A stretch of 64,000 nt of DNA, from contig CM035304.1 in assembly GCA_002900995.3 (NCBI GenBank), positions 6,216,134-6,280,133 of the forward strand. The letters run 5' to 3'. The stretch comes from Ganoderma boninense. Its lineage: Eukaryota > Basidiomycota > Agaricomycetes > Polyporales > Polyporaceae. The notes under the pieces are model-generated. The model saw only the letters and a program-made list of their open reading frames with translations, was not told where the DNA came from and did not search any database. A program made the position numbers and the translations under genes. Within the stretch, counting starts at the first letter, position 1. Each line of letters begins with the position of its first letter. This document shows positions 1-11,179 of the stretch, one piece after another.

Positions 1-2865
1 TGCTAGGGGCCATGCCGGGCACTGCTCCGCGCGGCAAAGCAAGCCTGGATCCACGTTCGAGTTTAGTCAAGATAGCGAAGGAGCACTACCATGTTTGATT
101 TGCCACGAAGGTGGACAGAGTTGCAGAAGGCGAATCCGTGTCCCGTCGCAGCAACCTTAGCCGGGAAGGTCCCGTCGAACCTTGTTAGGCCACCGGACGT
201 TTCAGGTACCCCCAGTCTATTTCCGACCATCCTAGGGACGACGCTCTAACTGATGCGATGTGCCAGCGAAGTCGGGTAAGTACAGTATACAACAGACATT
301 AGTAGCACTTACCAACCAACATCACTGTCGCAGGTACTACGCACTTCGAGCAATGGTCGTAACACCAGCCCGGGATGCGAATTGTGACGTCCCTGCGAGA
401 AATCTGGGCTGGAGCGAAGCTGTGACGTCAGGAAGGTCTCGGAGAGCTGATGGGTTCCATTCCAGCTATTGGACGCGGCGTGAACACGACACCGTGACCC
501 GATGACGAGCGCGTGTATTGATCGCTGCCGCCGTGCGGGCACAGCGTCCTTGTAAGATGAAACTCGAGGCCTCTGGCATGCGCCTGTGCGCAACCCACAA
601 CCCTGAGCTCCGGTTCGTATAACCTTCGTCGTGTTGGCTGACAAACTGCGGCGGTCGGTGACAAGTTTGAAATCGTTTTTGCTGGGAAGAGCATCTTACC
701 AGCCATCCAGTACCGTCGGGACACCAAAGGGCCGACTTTATCTCTGAAGGTCTGGGTCATTGTGAAATGTGAGTAGCGACATCAGCGAGGTGGGACGAAG
801 AGTGGGAGTCAAGGTACTTGCAAGCGTTCGCCGAGTGCGCATGCAAGTTCAAGTTGAAGCCGCCGTGAAGCCGCCGGTCGGCCCTCTTCGGGTGTTGCTG
901 CGGGCGCCTATTACATACTCATTGGAGCGGTCACCAAGTCCCCAAGTCCGACGGTGGGGGCCCCCCCGGCCATCACCATCTTCTCGAGTCTCCCTCGCCA
1001 GTGCTTCGAGTATACCTAACGTCGCAACCTCATTCACACTGATGAAGTTGACTCCCTCATTTTGTCTTCAAGTTGGCGGGGTAGGTGCACGTCAGCCGGC
1101 GGTGAGCGCATCCCCTACTACCTCTCCTGCTCCATCAGCAAAAGCGCTAACCCGTGGAAATGCAGTTACCACGCCTGCCCAGGTTTGCATACCATAACGG
1201 GGCGGGTGGAGTTTGCAATGCATCACCTTGCAGCTGCAAACCTGCAATTGGCGAGGTTGTAGTCATTATGTCAGGGCTACGATATTCAATGCCATTGTAT
1301 TATCATAAAATCGTCAAGGATTTGATAGTCAATAACCTTGTAATCTGTCCGCCGGTTCGAGGGAAAACATGGTGGCGGGCGGGCGGTTCGACTCGGAGTC
1401 CTGGGGCCCTTCGGCGCTTCACTCCATTCCGCATCGTCTCTTCTCCCCCACCACTGTCGGCACTCCACTTGGTTCATCATTGTCGCTCTCTTCCCTTGCA
1501 GCTATGTAACCTGTCGCGTTCGACCCTCAATACCCACATCCATATCTGAGCAGGATGCACCGCGACACGCCCACAATGCCCTCTGAGATGTGAGCAAGTC
1601 AAAAATTCGGGTCGATGCCCTTGATATGGTGAGCGATTACTTATTCTCCCCGCATTAGCAGGCTACATATGCAGAGAGGAGGCAGCTGCGATGGTTCCGT
1701 ATGGCTGATTTGTCAGTGTTGGGTGGCCCGTGCGTTTTCACGGGGCCCGGGCTCAGCCTTGGCGGTAAGTTCAATACCTGTCACTCGATTATCCTGCCCT
1801 TTATAACACTGCTCCCTCCTCGCCGCTCCTCCGAAAACCTCTTTCTTTTCGCCCACCATCACCTATCCATTCAATATTGAGTTCCACATTTTCGTTACCG
1901 GGGTCTTGTGAACATATCCCCAAAGTTGTACTGATTACCATCCTCCCGCAGGATATACAATGCCGACCTGACCCCAACGTCCCCCGGTAAGTCCCTATAT
2001 GCGCCTCTCCATCCTCCTCCTCCTCCTCCTCCTCCTCCTCCTCCTCCTCCCTCAACGACGACTATATGCGTCTCTTTTGCAATCTACCACTTCATTGGGC
2101 ACCGTCTGCTGTCTGACTTCGGAAGCCTCGAGAAGGTGAGTTGATTATTCTCGGTCACCCTGCCATAATCCCATCTATGCGCCGGCTCTTCTCATTGTCA
2201 TCTCCTTCCTCCTCCTTCCATTGCCTTTTCTACGACGTACCCCTGCACTGCGTTCAACCTCACGTTGCTAGGAGAGGTAAGTTCTCGATTTTCACTGTTT
2301 ATACCTGTCTTTGCCTGCAATCTGCCTCCCGGCGTTCTGCCCTCTCTTCTGCGTATAATAGTACCCATGCTTCCGGTGTTTTGTGCCTTCTTAGTAGTTG
2401 TCAATAAAATCCACCCTTTTTCGCTATTCCACCTGCGGGTGTCAGTTTGTATGCGTACCAACTCCTCTGCACTGTGTATTTTTGGGATCCCCGCCTGCCA
2501 TGTAAATTGTTACCTTCCGCCGCTGAGGTTTGCAATGCACCCCGCGAAGGTTTGCAATGCAATCCGAGGTTTACCTTGCCAATCCGTTAATAACCACTCC
2601 TTTGTAATGGCAATACAAACTTCAAATCGGCAATCCCGTTATGTAATGGTATTCAATATAAGCCAGCATTACATTGACATTGTATACAGAATTGCAATCG
2701 TTTTGCGCCCCCGCAGATGTCAAAGGGATTATACCCCCACCGATTCCTTGTTCTTCAACCCACATAACTTCCGGATTGACTCAATTACAAGCAAAAAATA
2801 AAGACGAACAGTGGTATACACAACATATCCGAGTCCGAGCCCGTTCCATTACAATCCTTGATTAG
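1..2865. other. Left flank, no assignable gene
   Basis: I see no convincing gene on either strand. Open frames are short, overlap on both strands and show no recognisable dom. The stretch holds a CTC trinucleotide run (about 2013-2051) and several copies of a short motif, GGTTTGCAATGC or close variants, around 1210-1225 and 2525-2560. It lies outside the left end proposed for the outer KDZ element. Confidence 0.5.
2013..2051. repeat. CTC trinucleotide microsatellite
   Basis: A pure run of about thirteen TCC/CTC units. Read on the minus strand it gives a poly-glutamate open frame, which I take to be an artefact of the repeat rather than a protein. Confidence 0.9.
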
Positions 2866-2957
2866 ACTATGTAACCGGCATCAACAAATCGATGTATTCA
2901 GTAGACAGCCGACGCCGGCCGGGACCCATAGCATAGCCACGCAAGATAGCCGGCCGG
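2866..2957 (+). repeat. Left terminal inverted repeat of outer KDZ element
   Basis: Conserved blocks are ACTA (2866-2869), ACCGGC (2874-2879), ACAAATCG (2884-2891), AGCCGACGCCGGCCG (2907-2921) and CCGGCCGG (2950-2957). They recur in inverted orientation and identical spacing at 30904-30995. The intervening sequence is not conserved. Confidence 0.7.
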
Positions 2958-3029
2958 AGCGCTTTCTTTAGCTTGATTGACTGTGCCGGCCGGACAGGCG
3001 CCCATTTGTGGCTATGCTTGGCGGCCGGG
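2915..3029. repeat. GGCCGG motif array at 35-36 bp spacing
   Basis: Four GGCCGG-containing palindromes start at about 2915, 2950, 2986 and 3022, one every 35-36 bp and so close to whole turns of B-DNA. Only the first two have counterparts at the right end. Subterminal arrays of this kind are typical transposase-binding platforms, which is the role I infer here. Confidence 0.6.
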
Positions 3030-4260
3030 CATGTAGGCGCGCACACTTTCTCTTCTCTTAAGGCCTATGTATCTGTCCTCCGGTACCAATAACAAGTCAT
3101 ATCGCACGTCATGTATCACCTACTGCTATTATAGTCCAATAAATCGCCACAGATCCTGCAGGTTGGACTGCCTCCCAACACCTTGATTCCTGGCGCTTGT
3201 AGGCCGGCCCGTGAGCGCCATGCAGTTGGTTGCAAGCCGGCCCGACTCCAGGTAATCCTACCTTTGCTCAGCGGCCATTGTCCAGTTATCTCTATGGCTC
3301 CCACTCTATGCGCTCATCAGTCCAACCTTATTTCTCCTCACTAGCGGCACATTTCCTTTCTCTCACCGATATTCTACCCCAGCGGTGGTAAGCTTTCTAA
3401 GAGCACACTTTTACACATCAGACCACCCCTCTTACTGCTAGAAACCCCTCTCCTCATCATCCACTTGCCGCGGTCGGCTGGAATCAACATCCAGCTGATC
3501 ACAAATTCGCAAGTTTCTGACAGCCAGTTCCGCTGTGGGTTCCTTCATCCTGCAGTACCCTGCACAGCTGAAGGTATCCATGTGCCAACGGTCTATGCGA
3601 CCTTCGTTCTTGAATCCCACTGGACTCTTCTGCCCTCCTGTCTCCACATATCACGGCGCCACTTGCAATAAGTCCCCATAGTGGTAGTTGACCACCTTCG
3701 TCCGGGACCTCCAGAACCACTGTCAGCCGCTCTTCCTTGCGTCGGACTCCACACCTCCCCAGAGCCAGCAGGAACCAGAGCCGCCCTGTGGCATGTCGTC
3801 GACGGTAACTCTCAGCTCGTGGCCCAACGGAACACCTTTGAAGGCGATCCACAGCTCACGCAGCCAGTGGGAATCAGGTTCCCAAGTTCCCTCAGGTGAT
3901 CGACGCCTGGCGGAGCCAGCTGCATTCCAGGCCATCCAGCGGAATAACCTTCGACCACAACTCACGGAACTGCGTGCGCAGAGTCGGCACATGTCGCACC
4001 GCGCGGAGCTCATCTTCCCGCCACACTCGCCACCTCTCCGCGCTCACGGAACCGCATGCACGGAGCCCGTCTTCCCGCCGCACTCGCCGCCGTGCACCGA
4101 GTCGGCACATACCCAGTCGGCACATGTCGCACCGCGCGGAACTCGTCTTCCCGCCACACTCGCCGCCTCTCCGCGCTCACGGAACCGCTTTGACCGCGAC
4201 TCACGGAACGTCTTAGACGACGACCCCGAAATTGCCATACATCCGCGAGAATACAAATTA
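3030..4260. other. Left subterminal region of outer KDZ element
   Basis: About 1.2 kb between the GGCCGG array and the stop of the outer transposase. It contains further GGCCGGCC-like palindromes (about 3204 and 3234) and a GC-rich direct repeat block (3981-4200). Long frames are open on both strands at 3.5-4.3 kb but none has a recognisable domain, and the repeat explains most of their openness. A small gene here cannot be excluded. Confidence 0.4.
3981..4200. repeat. GC-rich tandem duplication, period about 133 bp
   Basis: A stretch of about 65 bp starting near 3991 recurs near 4124 with only a few changes. A shorter partial copy (near 4050-4120) lies between them. Both full copies end with CTCACGGAACCGC. 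It lies just beyond the stop codon of the outer transposase. Confidence 0.8.
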
Positions 4261-5757
4261 CTAGGGCTGGAAGGAAGTTTTTGCCGTGCTAAACACTGCA
4301 GTAGCATGATCCCTCAAACTTTTCCACATTGCAATCTGGCGAGAGGCAAACGCGGAGTGTCCAGGCGTTAAGCTCTCCGCACTCCACTTCTCCCAGTCAG
4401 CTGCCTGTTTCTCAAACGACCTCACCGTACACTCCATCTCAAACGGTACGAGCACAATTTCTTCTTCCCACCTCCTCTTCCGCGCGTAGGCTCGCAGCCA
4501 TAGCATTCTTCTGTCTGTGGAATAGACATCAGCTTGCGCCTCTCGCAACGAGTATCCAAGCAGACCTGTACGCACACTGTTGCGTCCACGAGCTCTCAGC
4601 TGCTGTGTCTGTGTCGGACACATTCCAGAACCATGCAGAGTGTTCGTTTCGGAGGCCTGGAGTGAACGCCTCCAAGACAGCTGTGGAGGCTCTCAGGTCC
4701 TCCTTCTTGATGTCGCGAAATCGATGTCGGAATGTCTGCAATTCCCCGAGGTCCTCAGGGTCTTCGGAATCGAACAGCCGCTCCATCGCCGCACGGCTTT
4801 GCATGTATATTCGGACATGCTTGCGTACGCCCTCGTCGGCCACGTGTACGTCGTCGAAACTGCGAAGCCTGGCCCGATATGACGAGGCATTCCTCACCTT
4901 TGCACGGTAGAGCAGCGACTTGTAGCCAATCCCCGTGCGGATACCCTGTAGAGCATCGTTCATTTGTCCTTCCCTCAATTGCCTCTCCTTCTTCATGACG
5001 TCGTCGAGACCATGCAGATGCAGGAACCGTGCACCGAAGGCCGACGGAAGCGCGATGGGGTGAGTTTCTGGTCGGTCCGCCGGAACGTCGCTCGCCTCCG
5101 GAATAACGTTCGCGTCATCGCGTTCCTCATCCCATTGACTTCCGAAGTCCGTTGGGTCGTTTCGCAGGTCTCCACCATCTCCAGGCATGTTTCCAGGAAT
5201 ATGTTGCATGCCGGCACGATGGAATGCGCTGATCGCGGAAGCTAGTTTTTGCCGCTGCTGGACGAGCGATAGTCTCGCTTGAGTTCCGGACGTGGTGCCG
5301 GCACGACGAGCTGCGTATGCAATGGAAAGTCTTCGAAAGGTGAGCGGCCAGACGTTCATATTTTCAACTAAAGTGCCGCTCACTTCGTCTCTTCAATGCG
5401 AAGTCCCGAAGTGATCCAATCTGCAGCTCCAAGACCCCCTACTCCCTCGTTGAGCTCTTGTTCCCCCAGCATAATCTGGACCTCCTTTCGTGTCGGTACT
5501 AGCAACAACGATAGGTTATCATACCTGTTAATATCGTCTGCAATAATTCGGAGCCCTGCACGAACCTGGATTGGAATCAACGTCATAGATATCCATAGAC
5601 GCTGGATCTTGTTCGCGTCCACTGTCCGCGGCTTCTGCTTCCTCCGTCCACCTCCGCAGCGTCTCACGGTCTGAGCCTTCCGAAAGCTCCTCGAAGGCTA
5701 CCACTGCCGGACGCCATTCCTTGCATGCCCTTTTCCACTTGCGTATAAGAATTGTCG
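4261..5757 (-). CDS. Outer KDZ transposase, 3' exons 7-10
   Basis: C-terminal part of the outer transposase, separated from its 5' exons by the inner element. Inferred exons are 5757-5566, 5498-5384, 5330-4576 and 4514-4261. Every phase agrees with the 5' half, giving 997 codons in total including the stop. The residues match the C-terminal region of KDZ transposases as seen in the intact inner copy: an FEEL/L..W segment, then V.IMLGEQE...GLRIEE, then REGQMNDAL, then a W-rich segment followed by WLRAYARKRRWEEE. What first looks like a frameshift near 4.57 kb is resolved by a 61-nt intron (4575-4515, GTGCGT...CACAG). I see no stop or frameshift, so this half could still be translated if splicing across the insertion works. 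Confidence 0.85.
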
Positions 5758-5814
5758 CTGATATGGAAGCAGTAAGCCTCGTTATTCGCTGCTACTGCGA
5801 AGCGACAAGGAGCA

Positions 5815-5822
5815 GTACGCAC
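5815..5822. repeat. Target-site duplication of inner KDZ element, left copy
   Basis: GTACGCAC, repeated exactly at 18352-18359. Eight bp fits the duplication length known for KDZ/Zisupton-type elements. Removing the insert and one copy restores a normal ~70-nt intron of the outer transposase. Confidence 0.9.
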
Positions 5823-5828
5823 ACCATA

Positions 5829-6111
5829 TGTTGTGGTATTGATGTATCATCTTACGGTTATACCCTAGGGACGTTTTACATCATATTACGGTTACCTGCG
5901 TGATGTATTACGGCGCTCCGGGGCCTCCTCCGGTGCCCGTACGGCTACCAGGGCCTGCCGTCGGCTTGTCGGCAACCTTCCCAAAGCGGAAGAAGCCGCT
6001 GTCCGGCGGCGCGCAGGGCTCGCGAGCGTTGCCGTTCTGCTCGGCGCAGCACTCCTCCTATTCGGGTCATCAGCGCGCCTGGAGGGCGCGCGCGCGAGCA
6101 CACTTCCAGAC
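5829..6111 (+). repeat. Left terminal inverted repeat of inner KDZ element
   Basis: 283 bp that pair with 18344-18049. Starts TGTTGTGGTATTGATG and ends CACTTCCAGAC. Differences from the right copy are at 5938, 5971, 6013 and 6039, all C/T or G/A at CpG sites, plus a 13-bp segment present only on the right. Open frames within it occur in both copies and are not genes. Confidence 0.95.
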
Positions 6112-6413
6112 GGTTACTTCAGAGGTGCAACATTACTATGCTAATTATTGTAATTCTATTCCACAGGAGAGTGCGCGACAGGGAGGAAAAGGTCCGAGGG
6201 AAGAGTATGCGTATGGAAGCGAGAATAGAAGACGAGGACGCGGGAGCGCGGGCCCTTAGAAGCGCGGAACCTTATGCACCGAGGGCAAACCTTCCCGGCA
6301 TCGATCAACGGCGGCGACGTTTGTCAGGCAGCGGGGAGTCCTCTGCATCCTCAAGCCCACGCTTCCTACGGGATATCATTCAGCATCCCATGATGAGAGG
6401 AAAAGGCGGGGAC

Positions 6414-9400
6414 TCACTTTTTCCCGGCCCACGAGGCCAGCTTGGAGACCACCCAAGCGACGTCCTTCGCCGCGGCGCCCCAGTCTTCGTGGGCCGCGAG
6501 GCTGTAGCTATCGCGCCGGGTGTCTGCGACAAGTAGTCCCCACCACGCGAGGGAGAGCAGGACGATCCGGATGCCGTTCCTCCCCGGTTTCTTCAGCACA
6601 TCCCAGTCCCCTTCCTCGCCCGCAAGCGGACGACCGGACACGTCGCGCTGCCGCCAGTCAGGTTGCAAGTGACCCCACCATTGCCACCAGCGGCGCGCAT
6701 ACTCCTCCGTGTCCTCGATTCCCGGGGTCTTCTCAATGTCTGCGCGAAGGACACGGATCCAGTGCGCGACTTGCTCCGGGCGATGTTGAGTTGGATATCC
6801 CTTCGTCTAGTAAGAGGATATCAGGTTTGATACTGAGAATATTTTACAATCTGCTAGCACTTACTGAGGTTTCCCAATTGTATGCGCGCTCGAGGACGGT
6901 CCACCAACCCGCAGCGCACATGAAGTCACGCCCGAGGACTTCCTGTGAGGCGTGCATCCAGTTGTACGCCTGTTTCACCCAGTCAGGCCAACCCTCCTCT
7001 TCGAGCATCCAGGGCAATGAGACCGTGGACGCCGGAGATCCTACTTGGTCCAGTGCGTCCTCGGGCGACGAACCCGTCAAGGTGGGCGGTGCAAGAGCCA
7101 CAATGGGCACAGATGCGGCCACGGAGGAAGGAGAACGCTGGTCAGCGGTTGCGGTGCGGACGTCGCTTCCGGTGGGGTTGACTGAAGTTGCTTTATCTCC
7201 GGCGGCCCCCGATGGGCTGCTTTCGGGGAGTGTGGCTGAGTGGGACGCTGTTCCGACGTTTTCTGTGTGAGGAAGTGGGGGCGCAGACCGGTGAGGACTG
7301 TCCGTTGACTGGGGCAGGCCTCCGGAGGTTGTATCCAGCCCGTCCTGCCCCTCGCGCGCGGGTTGCTGAAGGCTGGATCCATTCGAATTCAGGCTGGTAG
7401 TTGCGGGGGTCTCGGGCGTCTGCGATGGCGAGGACTCCGTCTGAGACGTTGACTTATTCGCGCCGCGCCTCGTTGATCTACGAGTGGCGGTGGAGTTAGG
7501 CTGCGCGGACCGCTTCTTCGCTGGCTCTTTGGCCTTGCGCCTCTCCGTACCCTTGCCCTTCTGCGCCATTGAGGCCTTTGTGCCCAAAGGAGGCCCCTTG
7601 TCGAGGCCGAGAGAGCGGCGCAACTCGGCTCCTAGGATCCTCGCAGCGATGCACCCGCGATCGTACTCGCCGGCGATGCCGTACCAATAAAGCTGCTGGG
7701 CACGCACTTCAGGACTCAGGCGATCCAGGAAGGGGAGCACAGTGTTCGGCATGTTCAATTCTTCGAAGGTCGGGATTCTCGCGCCCGTCGGCACATCGCC
7801 GGTGAGGATGTGGGGCTCACTGCCAACCGGTACGTCGCTAGCGTCTTCTAGCTCGTCCACCTCGTCCTCATCCTCGTCCTCCTCGTCCTCGTCCTCGTCC
7901 TCATCCTCGTCTTCGTCCTCGTCCTCTTCCGTGTCCTGGGCCTCTCCAAGCCATTCGTCATTCTCACTCTCCTCGCCATCTGTCGCAACCCGTTTGCGGG
8001 CTTGGCGCGGCTTGCGGATATCGCGGGGCGTAGAGCGCGCTGTAGCCGAGGATTTTGACCTCCGCGCGGCGATACTCCGAGAACCGCTGTTTGAGTCCTT
8101 GGGTAGATCCAGTTCGGACAGGGCAGGAGTAGATGTCTGAGAACTAGCTGGTAGGGAGATAAGTCTGCCGCCCAGAGGGCGTGCGGGAGTGGGTGGGAGC
8201 GACAGCGAGGAACCAGCCCCGGGCGTGCGAGCTTTAGCAAGATTAGCTTCACGTGCCGCGAATTCTGAAGGTTTGAAATGAATGATGAATCACAACCACG
8301 AAACCACTTGAGCTCACCAGGGGTTTGAGCAAGGAAACGCGTGAACGACGCAACCACTTGGCTCTTGAAGGTCTCGGGCTCCGCCATGTGCCAGGGCAAC
8401 GGCACACTACCTCCTGTCTTGCCAGCGGTAATCCTAACGGCGCGTCAGGGCATGTATACGTCAATGAGTGCAAGTGCAACGTACACCTTGAGCTGGAATT
8501 CGCGTGGCCCTTCAGCGTTCGGAAAGCCAGCGAAGAGAGTGAGATAGAAGCCTGTTTTTTTGCGGATGAATTCCAACAGCGGCTGCAAGGTGACCGTCAA
8601 AGTATCACGAGCACTGCAACATATTCAGTAAATTGACGGGAACCCAACAGACGTCAAGATGCTTACCTCTCCTGCACATCGGGGGCGAGGTTCTCTCGCG
8701 CCTCTACCTCCGCAGCCCAGAGCACTTTGTCAGCCTCCATCAGCTCCTCCACATCGACCTCTAGCTGCTTGTATTCTTCTTCAGTGGCCTTTTCCACCAG
8801 TTCCTCCGCGATGAGGCATCGGAAAGAGAGCCTGTAATCGTCCGTGAGTCCCGCCTTGGGCCAACGTGCGTTGTACTCGGCGTCGACCCGATCCTTGTAC
8901 TTGCTCATAAACATTTGTGCGAGGGTCAACCTGCGTGGCGCAGGAGCCGGGGCGACTTGTTCGGCTAGCTCCCGGAGGATCGCCGCCCACAGATTTTGGT
9001 CAGCTGTGCGCGCTTTGGTAGTCCGGCGATACCGCAGGTGGCTCCGAATGCGCTGTTCAAAAATTGATTGTAAGCGTGAGGCCTCCATGATCGTAGGGGC
9101 GGACAACGTACAGCTTGCGTTATCTCGATGATCTCTCCCTTCTGCTCCAGCAGCCCCTGCATGTCAGGACCCTCCGCCGGTTCAACCAGATGGGCGTCCG
9201 GCGGAGGATCCTGGTTGAACGGCAGGAACCACGGGAACTTTTCCCAATATCCCGCAAAGACCTTGTCCCAGAACTGATTCTGGGGGAGACGCTTCTTCCC
9301 GCGCAAGTTCACGAAGTCGTCGACGAATTGCCCGAGATATTCGTACCTCATGGGGGTGAATATCGAGGGCTGGCCGGATTTACCACCCTTGGGTTTTTGC

Positions 9401-9477
9401 TTGCGTTTGCGGCGACCAACGGCAAGTTTCGATATGGCTGGGCCTGTGGGAGCAGTGTCGATGATTTCGATATCCAT
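6414..9477 (-). CDS. Unknown 929-aa protein, inner KDZ cargo
   Basis: Inferred exons 9477-9112, 9052-8667, 8613-8485, 8433-8318, 8264-6865 and 6806-6414, all phases consistent, 930 codons. I recognise no named domain. The N-terminal third is basic and then helical (a basic patch RKRKQK near residue 25). Exons 3-4 encode a compact segment of the form LTLFAGFP...EGP..FQLK...GKTGG. The middle has an almost pure Asp/Glu run (genomic 7860-7935) and a Ser/Thr/Pro-rich linker, and the C-terminus has a tryptophan cluster (RRWWQWWGHLQPDWR). I recall proteins with this W-rich ending as common 'hypothetical' neighbours of KDZ genes in mushrooms. An apparent stop near 8.45 kb is removed by a 51-nt intron. 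It is transcribed divergently from the viroplasmin-like gene. Layout parallels the 22.6-25.2 kb gene of the outer element. Start could also be upstream at 9609. Confidence 0.8.
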
Positions 9478-9856
9478 GCTGGAGGAAGTCGGGCGTGAGC
9501 GACTGGAGGGCGCAGATCCGCAAGGATGGGGAGTTTGAGACGGCAAGTCGGTGGTGAGCCTGGGGACCGGAAAGGGGGGGGGGAGGGGGGGCAATGGCGT
9601 GGGCAGCAAATGAGGTTACTGCAAGTTCGTTGCGCGGTGGACGCGAGGACACTGCGAGGGGGAAAGGGTGACAGCTAGCCCGTCGCGTGATCTGCAGACG
9701 GGCATGGGGCGCTGGGGGTACACGAGCGTTTGTGCCGGTAGTTTGGCGTAACCACGAGTCACGCGTCACGCGCCTAACAAACGTACTTAAGAAATCACCG
9801 GCGGCACAGCGTCTACCCTTTTCCCCCACCTCTCTCACCTCACCGTCTTCCACTTC
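9478..9856. promoter_or_regulatory. Divergent promoter region, inner element
   Basis: 379 bp between two oppositely transcribed cargo genes. It contains a G-run (about 9575-9592), a CACGCGTCACGCG direct repeat (near 9757-9770) and an ACTTAAG. I see no clear TATA box, and regulation is inferred from position only. Confidence 0.4.
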
Positions 9857-11061
9857 ATGGTACCCGACAAGCTCTGTCGCGATTACGACGCGACTGCGTT
9901 GTCCCTTGGCCACACCCCGAAGCTCGACGATCGTGGTCGAGTTGTGCCCATCGGCCCTCCGGACGACCCCAGCATCCCCGACGACAGGGCGCCCTACTAC
10001 GTCGTATGGAATGGACGCGGTGTGGGGCTGTTCAGGAACTGGTGCGCATTACTAACGCATCTTGTGTGCACTTCTTGCTTTTTCTGACTGCTATCCACAG
10101 GGGCCTCACGAACGCTATGGTGTCCGGCTATAGCGGCGCCTCGTTCAAACTTTATACCGGCCTGTGGAACGCGCGGTCGGGTTGGGCAGCGGGTCCCCTC
10201 CGCTCTGGTGCTCCAGGCTGGATTCCTCCGAAGCCCCGCCCAGCTGTAACGACGCCTCGACTTCCTCCTCTGTCGCCTGCTCCCGTTGAGCCTGAGGACT
10301 CCGACGAATTCCAGATGCCGTCCAACTTCGACGCCATGCCTCCCGCCCCAATCATTACGCTCGAAGTGTCACCGGAAGACTATATCGAGAACCCCAACGC
10401 CCAGAATGACGACCCACAGCTCCCACCAGCCCCGTTCCCCCCTGCGCCAAACTCGCCCCATCCGTCAATTTCCACCATCACCGACGCTTCGGAGCTCTCG
10501 TCGCCGTCATGGATGTCGACCGGCACGATCTCCGTCCGTAGTCTCGACGTCGCGCTCGAGCTCTCCTCGTCCATGACCAACCTCTCAATGGGAGAAAGGT
10601 ATATCGCGGTTGACGACGTGGTGATGGACTATATTGCGAGCGTCACTAATAGCTCTACCAGACACTCCCCCAGTGTCCGCTCGGCGTCCTCACTCGGCTT
10701 ACGGGGCCATGAACCCGCACCCGGCGTAAACCCGATGGGTCCCCGGCAAATTCCTCTCAACTGCGACGCTCTCACACGCCGCAAGCTCTCTGGTAGGATC
10801 AAGGGTGACCCCGTGTACATCGTTGTCAGGGGCGAGAGACCGGGGGTCTATCTAGACTCGTAAGCTCCCATCAGCTTTTCTCTGTGCCTACGGCTAAGTA
10901 CTTCTCTTGTCAGCGACACCGCCTTGCGCGCAGGCGGCAGGTTGCCAGGGATCAAGATCATCCGGTTCCACTCCCTGAAATATGCCTGCTTCCAGTTCGT
11001 AGTGGAATACATGAGTGGCGAGGTGGGCATTCCGAGGGTAGTCAGAGCTAGGCGTAGGTGA
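9857..11061 (+). CDS. Protein with two RNase H1-N/viroplasmin-like domains
   Basis: Three exons (9857-10041, 10101-10859, 10914-11061), phases consistent, 363 aa. Near residues 46-95 the protein reads YYVVWNGRGVGLFRNW followed by a V.GYSGASFK...W.A pattern. This is the signature of the small hybrid-binding domain found at the N-terminus of RNase H1 and in caulimovirus viroplasmin. A second, more diverged copy (VYIVVRGERPGVY...PGIKIIRFHSLKYACFQF) lies at the C-terminus across the last intron. The two are joined by a long Pro/Ser-rich acidic linker. No RNase H catalytic domain is present. In the known family this fold binds RNA/DNA hybrids or dsRNA, so a nucleic-acid-binding role in transposition is plausible but inferred. 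A 63-nt stretch in exon 2 (10598-10660) has GT-AG ends and keeps frame, so it may be an optional intron. Confidence 0.8.
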
Positions 11062-11179
11062 ATAGGACAAGTATCTACTGTGTAACGGAGTGCATGTGTG
11101 TGCGAAATGTTCGGACTGTGCTTGATGCGCCCATTGAAGACAATGCATCGCGTAAGGGTCTAGATACATGCGAGTGGAG

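Noticed and set aside
4515..4623. Apparent frameshift in the outer transposase C-terminus
   Set aside because: A GTGCGT...TTCCACAG intron (4575-4515) joins WTQQ to YRRMLWLRAYARK in phase, matching the family, so no frameshift is needed.
5900..6259. Open frame MMYYGAPGPPPVPV..., also at 18273-18010
   Set aside because: It falls in the terminal inverted repeats, occurs in both copies and ends differently in each. It is an effect of GC-rich repeat sequence.
7742..8140. Plus-strand frame with a long poly-Ser run
   Set aside because: It is the antisense of the Asp/Glu run in a gene supported by six phase-consistent exons on the other strand.
8434..8487. In-frame TGA in the inner-element unknown gene near 8445
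   Set aside because: It lies inside a GTACGT...TTAG intron (8484-8434). Removing the intron restores phase with the following exons.
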